Source: Phocaeicola_A sp036804505 (GTDB lineage: Bacteria > Bacteroidota > Bacteroidia > Bacteroidales > Bacteroidaceae). Taken from it: DNA of 64,000 nt. Below the pieces are notes generated by a model. The model worked only from the letters and a program-made list of their open reading frames with translations. It ran no database searches and was not told the DNA's origin. Positions 1 through 7,744 of this stretch are shown piece after piece. The stretch lies in assembly GCA_036804505.1 (NCBI GenBank), contig DAIRSI010000003.1, positions 117,690 through 181,689 on the forward strand, written 5' to 3'. The position numbers and the translations under genes were made by a program. Each line of letters starts with the position of its first letter. Positions within the stretch are counted from its first letter, which is position 1.

Positions 1-1
1 A

Positions 2-469
2 GATCAATTAAAAGACCTGACCAACGAACTGGCAAGCTTAAACAAGATTGCAGAGCTTAAAGAAAAAAGAAGGATTGCAAATGAACGTCTGGAAACACAC
101 AAAATGGACCTTGTGAAAACGTATTTACACGAAGAGCTTTGTATCTATATGAAAGAGCAAGAACTCTCCATGCTTATTGAAAACGTATGCAGATTTACTT
201 TGGAAAAAGGATTCTCACCTATTCCTGTGGTAACAGACTGTCGACTCTCTACTTTAGATTTGCGCCATTTAGTATGGAACATAGGCAAACGACTTTCTTG
301 GAATGGCAATCAGTGCTCGATATTCTTGAAAACATGTTTTCCTATTGAGATGAAAGAACTTGAAATAGAAACAATTCGTCGCAATCTACGTCAAAGAGGT
401 ACATGCCTTATAGAATTAGATATACCTGAAAATGGGTCTTTTGAGTTTCATAACACTCACACATCATAA
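2..469 (+). CDS. C-terminal part of a coiled-coil protein (5' end outside window)
   Basis: The frame is open from the first bases of the window into this gene, so the start lies upstream and only the last 155 or so residues are visible. The first 33 residues are rich in Glu, Lys and Leu and look like a coiled coil. The rest is a compact mixed alpha/beta region with Cys and Trp residues that I cannot assign to a family. The first internal ATG (104) would cut the coiled coil and is probably not the real start. The gene precedes the HTH/primase block of the element. Function unknown; a mobilisation or replication accessory protein is only a guess from position. Confidence 0.6.
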   Translation, partial: DQLKDLTNELASLNKIAELKEKRRIANERLETHKMDLVKTYLHEELCIYMKEQELSMLIENVCRFTLEKGFSPIPVVTDCRLSTLDLRHLVWNIGKRLSWNGNQCSIFLKTCFPIEMKELEIETIRRNLRQRGTCLIELDIPENGSFEFHNTHTS

Positions 470-582
470 TTAATCGACAATTACTTTTAATTACTTTGAC
501 TTATTTCCTTACATCCAAACACTTACATTTATCAGCATTTTATCATTGAGTTCCTTTGCCATTGAAATCAAATAACAATATT

Positions 583-972
583 ATGATCGATATGACAACA
601 GATGAAATGACTTTCAATGATGTTCCACAGGTAGTGGCGCATGTCTACAACAAAGTAGAAAGATTAGAAACTCTTATTCAGAATCTAAACGAGGAACTGA
701 GAAGAAATGTTCTTACAAAGAAAAGCGACCACACGCCCATGACCCTTGACGAAGCATGTGAATTTCTAAAGATGAAGAAATCTACAATGTACTATAAACT
801 TGGACGTGGTGACATACCGGGAACACGTTCAGGAAAATACTACATATTATTCAAAGATGAGCTTATAAAATGGATTGAATCAGGTCGTAATGGAAAAGCA
901 CATCTTACACCTGAAGAAGAAAATGAATTAATCGCCCTATCTCATAGAAGAAAATCCAAACGTACACTCTAA
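583..972 (+). CDS. HTH (excisionase-family) DNA-binding protein
   Basis: A small protein of about 129 residues. An N-terminal helical segment (roughly 15-45) resembles a short coiled coil. It is followed by a MerR/excisionase-type helix-turn-helix (roughly 55-110) with the pattern MTLDEACEFLKMKKSTMYY, then a G-x-IPG-x-R wing and a K-x-EL-x-KWI helix. This is the HTH_17 layout used by Bacteroidetes element regulators and excisionase-like proteins. The open frame begins at a TTG (556), but ATG 583 (or 592) is a more likely start. It shares its design with the proteins at 2296 and 4893. Probably regulates, or assists recombination or replication of, the element; target unknown. Confidence 0.8.
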   Translation: MIDMTTDEMTFNDVPQVVAHVYNKVERLETLIQNLNEELRRNVLTKKSDHTPMTLDEACEFLKMKKSTMYYKLGRGDIPGTRSGKYYILFKDELIKWIESGRNGKAHLTPEEENELIALSHRRKSKRTL

Positions 973-1031
973 TTCAAACAGTACAGAGTCTCATTAATCG
1001 GTATAAACGTAAATGATAAATGCACATTATA

Positions 1032-1052
1032 CAGGATTTTATATCAATCCTG
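1032..1052. repeat. Perfect 7-bp inverted repeat with 7-base loop
   Basis: CAGGATT (1032-1038) and AATCCTG (1046-1052) are perfect complements around a 7-base loop. No T-run follows, so this is not an obvious terminator. It lies in the 973-1319 gap just upstream of the promoter at 1107 and could be an operator or a chance repeat. Confidence 0.35.
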
Positions 1053-1078
1053 CAGATGAATATAGAAAATTACAAGGT

Positions 1079-1114
1079 TGTACCGACCTGTGGTGCAATA
1101 TGGCAGTAACTTTG
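1079..1114 (+). promoter_or_regulatory. Promoter with operator-like inverted repeat (copy 1)
   Basis: TAACTTTG at 1107-1114 matches the Bacteroidetes -7 consensus TAnnTTTG exactly. The imperfect repeat TGTACC-N7-GGTGCA (1079-1097) begins 28 bases upstream and covers the -33 position. The same arrangement, with the same 28-base offset, occurs at 39826-39861. This supports a shared promoter/operator. Transcription would start near 1120. Confidence 0.65.
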
Positions 1115-1119
1115 TAGGT

Positions 1120-1213
1120 TTAAATAGAATGTATAATGTAAAAAGCCGCAAGCTCATATTACAAGTAAGCCCAACTTGAAACTGCAACAGGTCTCTAGCT
1201 GGGCTTTTCTTTG
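1120..1213 (+). ncRNA. Candidate small RNA or attenuator leader
   Basis: A transcript from the promoter at 1107 would begin near 1120 and meet a terminator-like hairpin ending near 1213, giving an RNA of about 90 bases with no convincing ORF. The CTnDOT element is known to use a similarly sized small RNA (RteR) to damp transfer gene expression, but I see no sequence basis for calling this a homologue. The alternative is an attenuator controlling the gene at 1320. Confidence 0.35.
1167..1213 (+). terminator. Terminator-like hairpin
   Basis: AAGCCCAACT (1167-1176) pairs with AGCTGGGCTT (1197-1206) with one mismatch, and TTTTCTTT follows. It lies about 50 bases after the predicted start from the 1107 promoter and about 105 bases before the next gene. 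It would end a short RNA or attenuate readthrough into 1320. Confidence 0.55.
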
Positions 1214-1319
1214 CTTAGAAAATGATGAATAAAGATATTATATATCAACATAAACATTAAAAAAATCAAAATTCAAAAAGAAATGACTGAAAAGAACAAT
1301 CAATTCGGTCTCTCTCTTT

Positions 1320-2099
1320 TTGTGTATTCCAAGCCTACACAACAATAAGAGCCAGCAGACCTATGCACCGCAAAATGAGTTGCAGATGCTTTGTATTGCT
1401 GCCTATGAGCAGTATCAATGCGAAATCATAAACGATGGCAAACTGTATCATCGTTATGTAGAGGACTTTATAAATTCTCACATGATTATCGACAGTTCTA
1501 ATCACAATGATTGGAACATACACTTCAAGAACCTATGTTCCATAAAAAGCCTCCTTGAGCAACGCAAGGATTTGGTATTGGAATACTTTTCCAAACCACA
1601 CTTAGAAATGACAGATTGCAATGAGATGATTCACTCTCTAAATTATGGTAGACCTCCTAAAACAAAATTCTTAAAAGCTGAACTTGGTAATCTTTCCGAT
1701 AATCAGCTTCAGCAAATTACAGATTTTGTCAATGGTGACTTTGAGAACCAGAAGAATAAGAAAGGATCAATCTTCGCAAAAGCGGTAAGCTATGATGAAA
1801 TGTATGATCTCTTTTACTGCCGTCTTACGAACCCTCTCAGGACTGGAAGCAATGTCAAATTTGCTCTATTTATGGATAGTTTGAGTACACACAATCTTCT
1901 TCATTACTCCTATCAGGAATTGATTCTGGAATATCAACTTATTCTATCATCGAAGGATGGTGTTTATTATGGAGGGAATGCCATCAGTGCAAGTATCTCA
2001 ATAGCGAAGAGAGGAAAAAGTTACATCGGTAACCCGTATGATTCTTTTGTAAACGAACTGACAAAATGTAGTGAAAATGCCATCAAACATACTAAGTGA
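1320..2099 (+). CDS. Hypothetical protein, N-terminus uncertain
   Basis: An unrecognised protein of about 259 residues, mostly helical, with aromatic-rich segments and no signal peptide or membrane segment. The frame opens only with a TTG at 1320. A better-looking ATG at 1283, preceded by an A-rich stretch, begins a peptide in another frame that crosses a T5 run (1317-1321) and stops at 1348. A one-base shift at that run would join the two. The first in-frame ATG is 1386. So the gene may start at 1386, use TTG, or carry a one-base indel. It follows the attenuator-like leader and lies upstream of the primase block. I do not recognise the family. Confidence 0.6.
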   Translation: MCIPSLHNNKSQQTYAPQNELQMLCIAAYEQYQCEIINDGKLYHRYVEDFINSHMIIDSSNHNDWNIHFKNLCSIKSLLEQRKDLVLEYFSKPHLEMTDCNEMIHSLNYGRPPKTKFLKAELGNLSDNQLQQITDFVNGDFENQKNKKGSIFAKAVSYDEMYDLFYCRLTNPLRTGSNVKFALFMDSLSTHNLLHYSYQELILEYQLILSSKDGVYYGGNAISASISIAKRGKSYIGNPYDSFVNELTKCSENAIKHTK

Positions 2100-2171
2100 A
2101 ACAATAAAATTATAATACTTCTTATAATAGAAAAAGGTGTTATAAAGTCACTTATACCGGTTTGATAATCA

Positions 2172-2221
2172 GGAAGTAATTTTGCCTTCGAATCGATTCG
2201 AGATTCGGAGGCAAGACTTCC
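2172..2221 (+). promoter_or_regulatory. Long hairpin overlapping a -7-like element
   Basis: GCCTTCGAATC (2184-2194) pairs with GATTCGGAGGC (2202-2212) apart from one wobble, and outer arms GGAAGT and ACTTCC extend the structure. The 10-bp palindrome GAATCGATTC lies at its centre. TAATTTTG (2177-2184), a match to TAnnTTTG, lies in the left arm. A pyrimidine run follows. It may be the terminator of the upstream gene, a promoter/operator for the gene at 2296, or both. Confidence 0.5.
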
Positions 2222-2295
2222 TTTCTCAACCCAAATGCAGTGTCAACCATAATGTATCACTGTTAGTCAGTAACATTTAAATAAGCAAGAACCGT

Positions 2296-2643
2296 ATGGT
2301 AAAACAAAGAATAACCCAACAAGTATTACATAAAAGACTTGAACGAGTAGAGTTACTAATTGATGAATGTAATCCATCAGCCATTGAAGACATGATTAAA
2401 AGACTTGCAAAGATTGAGCGCAAACTTTTTTTGACCAAAAACATGCTAACATCTGAGGAAGCAACAGAGTTTACAGGCATCTCTATATCTCAGCTATATA
2501 AGCTTACACGTACACAAATGATTCCCCATTGGAAGCCAAGGGGAAAAATGGTCTACTTCGACAAGAAAGAATTGGAAGAATGGATGCGACAGAACCCGGT
2601 TAAAGTCTTTAATACAACTTCACAACATGAGCAAAAAATATAA
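2296..2643 (+). CDS. HTH (excisionase-family) protein with coiled-coil N-terminus
   Basis: A protein of 115 residues. The first 45 or so residues form an amphipathic helix with regular Leu/Ile spacing. Residues 50-100 form a MerR/excisionase-type HTH (LTSEEATEFTGISISQLYK, then an IPHWKPRG-type wing and a KKELEEWM helix). It is clearly paralogous to 4893-5225, which has the same coiled-coil-plus-HTH order and the matching SQLYK and IPHYK motifs. The end overlaps the start of the next small ORF. It heads the operon with the RecA-like ATPase and primase, so a role in regulating or initiating element replication is plausible. Target DNA unknown. Confidence 0.85.
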   Translation: MVKQRITQQVLHKRLERVELLIDECNPSAIEDMIKRLAKIERKLFLTKNMLTSEEATEFTGISISQLYKLTRTQMIPHWKPRGKMVYFDKKELEEWMRQNPVKVFNTTSQHEQKI

Positions 2644-2803
2644 ATCCGCCCCTCATTATCTGACAGCAGAACATGAAAAGCTTACAGATAAACAATTGGA
2701 GCAGTTGATTGAAAAATCTACAATCACTGCCTCAGAGTATAATACAGAATCGCACCACGATTCAAAAGTACAAAGTAATGGAAAAGAAAATAAGAAAAAT
2801 TAG
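2627..2803 (+). CDS. Small hypothetical protein, 58 residues
   Basis: An ATG at 2627 opens a 58-residue frame that overlaps the preceding HTH gene by 17 bases and the following ATPase gene by 26 bases. Such chained overlaps are typical of translationally coupled small genes. The peptide is charged and hydrophilic, with a motif resembling HYLTAEHEKLTDKQLEQLIEK, and is predicted to be mostly helical. No family recognised. Because it fills the gap between the HTH stop and the ATG at 2778 exactly, I think it is translated. Confidence 0.55.
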   Translation: MSKKYKSAPHYLTAEHEKLTDKQLEQLIEKSTITASEYNTESHHDSKVQSNGKENKKN

Positions 2804-3899
2804 TATACCAAAGCCTTCTGATGATTTCAAAAGTGATTTTGACTTCAACTTTAAAAGCGATTATCCGGATGATATGCTTGAGCGATGCTTGAATAAGGGG
2901 CAGATAAAAGTTACTGAAAGACCAGAGAATCCACCTCAGATATTATGGGTCGGTGACTGTGTAGTGGCTACATTCGGTAATTTTAGTGCTTCAACCGGAA
3001 AGGCAAAGAGTAAAAAGACTTTCAATATATCTGCAATGGTTGCAGCAGCTCTTACCAACAGTAACGTACTCAATTACAGAGCTAGTCTGCCCAAAGGCAA
3101 ACGTAAGATATACTATTTCGATACAGAGCAAAGTCGTTTCCATTGCCATAATGTACTGGAACGTATTTTGAAGATGGCAGGTTTGCCCATTGGTCAAGAT
3201 ACTGACAGAATAAAGTTTGTTGGCCTTAGAGAGTACACACCAAGCCTACGACTCAGTTTGATTGATTATGCGCTTCGTAAAAGTGAAGGTTATGGGCTTG
3301 TTATTATCGACGGTCTTCGTGACTTAATGTATGACATCAATAATGCAAAGGAAGCCACTGATTTGATTACCAAACTGATGAGCTGGACAAGCAATTATAA
3401 ATTACATATCCATTGTGTGCTACATCTAAACAAGAATGACAGCAATACACGAGGACATATTGGTACAGAGCTGGAGAATAAGGCTGAAACAGTTCTTGTC
3501 GTAAGCAAGGACAGCAAGAATACTGAAATCAGTGAAGTGCGCCCTATGCACATGCGAGACAAGGAATTTACATCATTCGCCTTTCATATTGATGATAATT
3601 CCCTCCCTGTACTTGAGGAGGATTACAAAGTTACCGTTGTAAAGCAGCGTGATCCACAACTTACAACTCTTCCGAAAACTGTCCATAAGGAAATTCTAGA
3701 TGAGCTGTTTAGTCAATATAAACCTACCAACTATGCGGAAATGGTAGCGAGAATTGCTGAATCCTATACTGCACATGGCTATAAACGAGGCCTAGTTGCA
3801 TACAAGGAATTGCTAAAGTTACTATCTGCAAGTGGTATCATAAAGAATGAGAATAAAGTGTACCACTATTATCCCAATATATTAAACATTCAGGAGTAA
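2778..3899 (+). CDS. RecA-like (RepA/AAA_25 type) ATPase
   Basis: A P-loop ATPase of about 373 residues. The nucleotide-binding segment near residues 68-85 (SASTGKAKSKKTF) is the altered Walker A seen in Bacteroidetes mobile-element ATPases. A Walker B-like strand LVIIDGLRDLM sits near 173-183, followed by an HLNKND-type sensor segment and GHIGTELENKAE. The C-terminus looks like a winged helix. RepA-family hexameric helicases share this core, and the next genes are primase-like, so a replicative helicase or loader role is likely. ATG 2778 is preferred over the TTG at 2709, because the longer start would run deep into the preceding small gene. Confidence 0.8.
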   Translation: MEKKIRKISIPKPSDDFKSDFDFNFKSDYPDDMLERCLNKGQIKVTERPENPPQILWVGDCVVATFGNFSASTGKAKSKKTFNISAMVAAALTNSNVLNYRASLPKGKRKIYYFDTEQSRFHCHNVLERILKMAGLPIGQDTDRIKFVGLREYTPSLRLSLIDYALRKSEGYGLVIIDGLRDLMYDINNAKEATDLITKLMSWTSNYKLHIHCVLHLNKNDSNTRGHIGTELENKAETVLVVSKDSKNTEISEVRPMHMRDKEFTSFAFHIDDNSLPVLEEDYKVTVVKQRDPQLTTLPKTVHKEILDELFSQYKPTNYAEMVARIAESYTAHGYKRGLVAYKELLKLLSASGIIKNENKVYHYYPNILNIQE

Positions 3900-3963
3900 G
3901 TATGAGTATAGGTATTTTCCCCCTATATATATAATACTTATACCTGCCAAAAATCATAAGAAA

Positions 3964-4875
3964 ATGACAATTGAAGAAATAAAACAGATAAACATCGTGG
4001 ACTACCTTTATCATAAGGGTATTAAGCCAACTAAACAATACCATAATACCTATTGGTATCTATCACCTTTGCACGCAGAAACGAATAGCTCATTCAAGGT
4101 AGATATGAATACCAATCTTTGGTATGACTTTGCATTAGCTCAAGGTGGCAATATCATCAATCTTGTTCAAGCCCTGAACCCACTTTTAGACAATAATGGT
4201 ATCATCTGCCATCTAAAGTCTTATAGTAATAATGATGATAATCAATTTTTCATCCCCGTCCCGGACAGAGAAACACTTATCAGAAATAATAAAGTCAAGA
4301 ATGATAATACAATCATTAATAGAATAGTTGGTATCAGCAATACCAATCTTATCAACTATTTAATGGGAAGGGCAATTAGTATTGATGTTGCCAAAGAGTA
4401 TTGCAAAGAAGTATACTATACAATTTCATCCAACAAAACATATTATGGCATCGGTTTCAATAACAATAGCGATGGTATGGAGATACGCAATCAATTTTTC
4501 AAGCGTTGTATCGGGAAAAAAGATATCACTCATATAGCTAAAGAACGAGAACTGCCTGTACGTCAATGTTGTGTGTTTGAAGGCTTTTTCGACTTTCTTT
4601 CATACAAGACATGTAAAGAACGAGGAGATCGATGGCTATGTGTAGATGGTGTCTGTGACTATTTAGTTCTTAATTCTGTTGCTATGGTAAACAAGGCCAT
4701 CCCATGTTTGGAGAGATACGATAAATTATTTCTCTATCTGGATAACGACGATGCTGGAGAATCAGCGACAAGAACCATCATTGAAAGATATGGTTCGAAA
4801 GCTAAAGATTGCCGGGAACGATATGCAAAATTCTCTGATATAAATGATTTCATAACAGGTAAAACTAAAGTATAA
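3964..4875 (+). CDS. Toprim-domain DNA primase-like protein
   Basis: A protein of 303 residues with a primase layout. The N-terminal domain (about 1-75) has the CHC2-like fold signature SPLHAETNSSFKVD...WYDF...GGN, but without zinc-binding cysteines. The C-terminal Toprim domain (about 195-295) has the catalytic Glu in CVFEGFFDFLSY (near 205) and the acidic DNDDAGES motif (near 260). Toprim metal-binding residues are therefore intact. It follows the RecA-like ATPase with a 64-base gap and precedes a paralogous HTH/primase pair. It probably makes primers on the transferred single strand or during element replication. Confidence 0.85.
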   Translation: MTIEEIKQINIVDYLYHKGIKPTKQYHNTYWYLSPLHAETNSSFKVDMNTNLWYDFALAQGGNIINLVQALNPLLDNNGIICHLKSYSNNDDNQFFIPVPDRETLIRNNKVKNDNTIINRIVGISNTNLINYLMGRAISIDVAKEYCKEVYYTISSNKTYYGIGFNNNSDGMEIRNQFFKRCIGKKDITHIAKERELPVRQCCVFEGFFDFLSYKTCKERGDRWLCVDGVCDYLVLNSVAMVNKAIPCLERYDKLFLYLDNDDAGESATRTIIERYGSKAKDCRERYAKFSDINDFITGKTKV

Positions 4876-4892
4876 CATAAATAGAAGATGAA

Positions 4893-5225
4893 ATGAATAC
4901 AGACCCGAAGATTCTAAGACTAGAAGAGAGAGTTCAGCAGATTGAAGAAGAAATGAAGGTTTTGGGTATCTTTTCTGATTTTTTGAAAAGAATTGAAAAA
5001 ATAGAAGCAACAATCTTTTTGAATAAAGATATCTTCACTTTCAAAGAGGCATCAATAGTTCTTGATATGTCGCATAGTCAGTTGTATAAGATGGCACGCA
5101 ACAAAAGTATTCCCCATTACAAGACCGACCGAAAGATTTATTTTATCAAAAGCGAGCTTATCGATTGGTTGAAGCAGCATCCGAGAAAAAGAAATAAATA
5201 CCCCAATGACTATGGACATAAATAA
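4893..5225 (+). CDS. HTH (excisionase-family) protein, paralogue of 2296
   Basis: A protein of 110 residues, nearly the same architecture as the gene at 2296. An N-terminal Glu/Lys/Leu-rich coiled coil (about 5-45) leads into an HTH (about 48-95; FTFKEASIVLDMSHSQLYK) with an IPHYKTDRKIYF wing and a KSELIDWLKQHP helix. It sits between the two primase-like genes, 17 bases after the first, and its end overlaps the start of the second by 20 bases. The HTH-plus-primase module therefore appears twice in a row. Likely DNA-binding regulator or replication accessory factor. Confidence 0.85.
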   Translation: MNTDPKILRLEERVQQIEEEMKVLGIFSDFLKRIEKIEATIFLNKDIFTFKEASIVLDMSHSQLYKMARNKSIPHYKTDRKIYFIKSELIDWLKQHPRKRNKYPNDYGHK

Positions 5226-6156
5226 ATGGTGGGAATGGTATCACCATATCCGAACAAGAACTAAATTCAATCCTATGAATATCGAACAAATAAATAAAAT
5301 CAGTCTGACAGAACTCTTATCAGAATTAGGCTGTATGCCAGTGAAGAAGCGAAGAAATACCGTTTACTTCAATTCACCTTTTTATAATGATAATAAAAAT
5401 AGTTTCGAGGTTGACATCGTTAAGAACGTATGGCATGATAGAGGACTCAATAAAGGTGGTGACGTTATATCTTTTGGACGATTATGGCATAAATCAAATA
5501 ACGTGGAAAAAGTTATTGATGAGTTTGAGAAATATGAGCATCTGATTATTGGTCATGAGCTTTCTGTAAAACCAATTCCAAAACATGATTCAGATGAAAT
5601 GATAATGATTTCATGTAATAGACTAAGCAACCATGCTTTACTATCATACCTTTGCTCAAGAGGAATAGATATCAATGAAGCAAAGATATTTGCCAAAGAA
5701 ATAATATATAGAATTGAGGAAAAGAACTATGTAGCTCTTGCATTCAAAACTATATACGGAGGTTACCTACTTCACAATCCATATTTTAAAGGGTTCTTGG
5801 GCAAAGATGGTTTATCCATACTTCATCATGAGACTATAGGAGTTCAAGATACCTGTTGCATTTTTGAAACCTATATGGATTTTCTGAGTTATAAAACTCT
5901 GGAATCCAATGGTCATAAATTAATGGATACACCTGTTCCCTGTGATTATATTCTACTTCATTCAGCAGATTATTTACATAACTGCCTACAACGACTTGTC
6001 AGTTATAAGGAAATCCATCTCTATCTCCATCACTCCCTTTCCGGCCATACAATGAAAGAGACCATCTTTGGATTATACAAGGATAAAACAATTGATGAAT
6101 CTTTCCGGTATATAGATGATATCAGCTTGACAAAGTATATACAATATAGAAGATAA
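5206..6156 (+). CDS. Degenerate Toprim primase paralogue
   Basis: A protein of 316 residues collinear with the primase at 3964. It has the CHC2-like region (NSPFYNDNKNSFEVD...WHDRG...GGDVISF, about 45-90) and a Toprim region with the Glu kept in CIFETYMDFLSYKT (near 220). The acidic motif is replaced: YLDNDDAGES in the first copy aligns with YLHHSLSGHT here (near 273-282). Loss of both metal-binding Asp residues should abolish Toprim catalysis, so this is probably a structural or regulatory partner. ATG 5206 overlaps the HTH gene; 5212 is an equally good start. A terminator follows. Confidence 0.75.
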   Translation: MTMDINKWWEWYHHIRTRTKFNPMNIEQINKISLTELLSELGCMPVKKRRNTVYFNSPFYNDNKNSFEVDIVKNVWHDRGLNKGGDVISFGRLWHKSNNVEKVIDEFEKYEHLIIGHELSVKPIPKHDSDEMIMISCNRLSNHALLSYLCSRGIDINEAKIFAKEIIYRIEEKNYVALAFKTIYGGYLLHNPYFKGFLGKDGLSILHHETIGVQDTCCIFETYMDFLSYKTLESNGHKLMDTPVPCDYILLHSADYLHNCLQRLVSYKEIHLYLHHSLSGHTMKETIFGLYKDKTIDESFRYIDDISLTKYIQYRR

Positions 6157-6183
6157 TTCTATATCCCCAATCAATTATGATTT

Positions 6184-6217
6184 AGGAGGCTTTTCCATTA
6201 GGAAGGTCTCCTTTTTT
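6184..6217 (+). terminator. Rho-independent terminator after the primase operon
   Basis: AGGAGGC...TTCC pairs with GGAAGGTCTCCT around a short loop, and six Ts follow (6212-6217). It lies 28 bases after the degenerate primase stop codon and closes the replication operon. Confidence 0.8.
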
Positions 6218-6493
6218 GCATCATCGTAAGATAAATGGCAACACATTTGAAAAACAAAACATTCTCCAAAATATGATATTTAAGTATGATTATATTGTCC
6301 ATTAGAATTGATGTTAAGAATGCTTTGGGATGCCTCTGAAAATTCTTATATCTCAATTTTTCAAATTTACTTTGCACCTGAAAACGAGGTTAGCATGTGG
6401 CAAAATAAGATATTTTTCACTATTACAACCTCTGTCTTGAGAATAATCAACTGGCATTCTTGTCGCAAAATAGATTAATAAACAAAGTATGAT
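6218..6493 (+). promoter_or_regulatory. Leader region of the transfer operon, with hairpin 6386-6432
   Basis: No gene is visible in this stretch, which must carry the transfer operon promoter. TTTACTTTG near 6366-6374 is one base off the Bacteroidetes -7 spacing. GAGGTT (6386-6391) and AACCTC (6427-6432) form the outer arms of an inverted repeat. Inside them GTGGCAAAATA can pair with TATTTTTCAC. The structure sits about 60 bases before the first transfer gene and could regulate it. No exact promoter is asserted. Confidence 0.4.
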
Positions 6494-6961
6494 ATGAGTC
6501 CATTTTTAATTTTTGCAATTGTCCTAACTGTAGCTTACATCATCTACTATGCAGTGATGATAACAAGAGACCTATATGGTAAGAAAGATGAAGAAAACAA
6601 ACATGAGGAAGTATTCGACGTGGGTGATATGGATGAATTGGAAGAAGCCGTTGTTGTTTCAGAGAAAGGTAATGGATTCTCTGTAGCTGATAAGCAATAC
6701 GAAACCATAACTCATGCCTACGATGAGATTCCCGAAGATATAAAAGTTGAAAAACCAGCTCAGCCTGAACCCGATCAAACAACGAAAAAAGATATAGTAA
6801 AGATTATCGAAGCTAAGGTATTACCAAAGATGCAGGTTACCCACATTTATATGGAAGATCAAATGATGCAAGATGATACAACAGCATGCATACTTAACGG
6901 AGGTGACAGAGGAATAGGTAAACCAAGAGTAATAGTAACATCGTTAAATGATGAGTTATAA
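6494..6961 (+). CDS. Single-pass membrane protein opening the transfer operon
   Basis: A protein of 155 residues. A membrane helix occupies about residues 3-25 (FLIFAIVLTVAYIIYYAVMI), followed by a long acidic linker (about 30-90) and a small C-terminal domain (about 100-150) with VLPKMQVTHIYMEDQMMQDD. It overlaps the next gene by 14 bases, so it belongs to the transfer operon. The position matches that of TraD-like small proteins of CTnDOT-type elements, but the sequence does not let me assign it to that family. Probably an inner-membrane transfer accessory protein. Confidence 0.65.
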   Translation: MSPFLIFAIVLTVAYIIYYAVMITRDLYGKKDEENKHEEVFDVGDMDELEEAVVVSEKGNGFSVADKQYETITHAYDEIPEDIKVEKPAQPEPDQTTKKDIVKIIEAKVLPKMQVTHIYMEDQMMQDDTTACILNGGDRGIGKPRVIVTSLNDEL

Positions 6962-7289
6962 ATATTTAATCATTTACGTGTGTTTGCTCCTCTTCGTATT
7001 CTGTCCCCAGTCCGTTTTTGCAAAATGTGGTGGCGTGGATTACAGTTGGGGAGCAGATGCACTCGCAACAATGCACGACTATATTGTCACAATGATGCTC
7101 TATGTACTCTGGCTATGTTATGCCATAGCAGCGATCATGGTAATAATATCGGCACTTCAGATATACATCAAAATGAATACAGGAGAAGATGGTATAACTA
7201 AATCTATTATGATGCTCATTGGAGCATGTATTTTCATGATAGGTGCTTCCATCGTATTCCCTGCTTTCTTCGGCTATCAAATTTGGTAG
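6948..7289 (+). CDS. DUF4134 (TraE-like) membrane protein, first copy
   Basis: A protein of 113 residues with a cleavable signal-like N-terminus (about 1-25), then two membrane helices (about 50-70 and 82-108) ending in FFGYQIW. The pattern of two hydrophobic helices around an NTGEDGITKSIMMLIGAC loop is that of the DUF4134/TraE family, the VirB2/VirB3-region protein of Bacteroidetes type IV secretion. The start overlaps the previous gene. A second DUF4134 gene lies 71 bases downstream. Likely a pilin-like or channel subunit. Confidence 0.8.
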   Translation: MMSYKYLIIYVCLLLFVFCPQSVFAKCGGVDYSWGADALATMHDYIVTMMLYVLWLCYAIAAIMVIISALQIYIKMNTGEDGITKSIMMLIGACIFMIGASIVFPAFFGYQIW

Positions 7290-7360
7290 CCACTAAAACC
7301 GAACTCAATGCGCAACGAGTAATATAAGTACAATTAAAAATTAAAATTAAATCAAGAAGA

Positions 7361-7738
7361 ATGTTTAATAAAACAATGAACTTTTTGAAGAAGACTGCGA
7401 AAAGAGCTGCTTCTTCTCAACGATTAAAATCAATGGCTCTTATGCTTCTCGTTGGCACAGGTGCCGTAATGGCACAAAACTCAGCAGGAGACTACTCAGC
7501 TGGCACAACAGCCCTAACAACTGTAACCGCAGAGATAGCTAAATATGTACCTATTGTGGTAAAGTTGTGCTATGCGATAGCTGGTGTTGTAGCCGTTGTG
7601 GGTGCGATTTCCGTTTACATTGCCATGAATAACGAAGAGCAAGATGTCAAGAAAAAGATCATGATGATTGTAGGCGCATGTATTTTCTTAGTATCAGCAG
7701 CTCAAGCACTTCCATTGTTCTTTGGCGTAACAAACTAA
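7361..7738 (+). CDS. traE: TraE-like DUF4134 conjugation protein
   Basis: A protein of 125 residues. A basic N-terminus (about 1-20) and hydrophobic segment ending in MAQNSAGDYS form a long signal peptide. Two membrane helices follow (about 60-85 and 95-120), with the hallmark IAMNNEEQDVKKKIMMIVGACIFL between them and a C-terminal PLFFGVTN. This is a typical TraE (DUF4134) and is paralogous to the gene at 6948. It is followed six bases later by the DUF4133 gene, the usual traE-traF order. It probably forms part of the membrane channel or a pilin-like polymer. Confidence 0.9.
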   Translation: MFNKTMNFLKKTAKRAASSQRLKSMALMLLVGTGAVMAQNSAGDYSAGTTALTTVTAEIAKYVPIVVKLCYAIAGVVAVVGAISVYIAMNNEEQDVKKKIMMIVGACIFLVSAAQALPLFFGVTN

Positions 7739-7744
7739 GCATAA

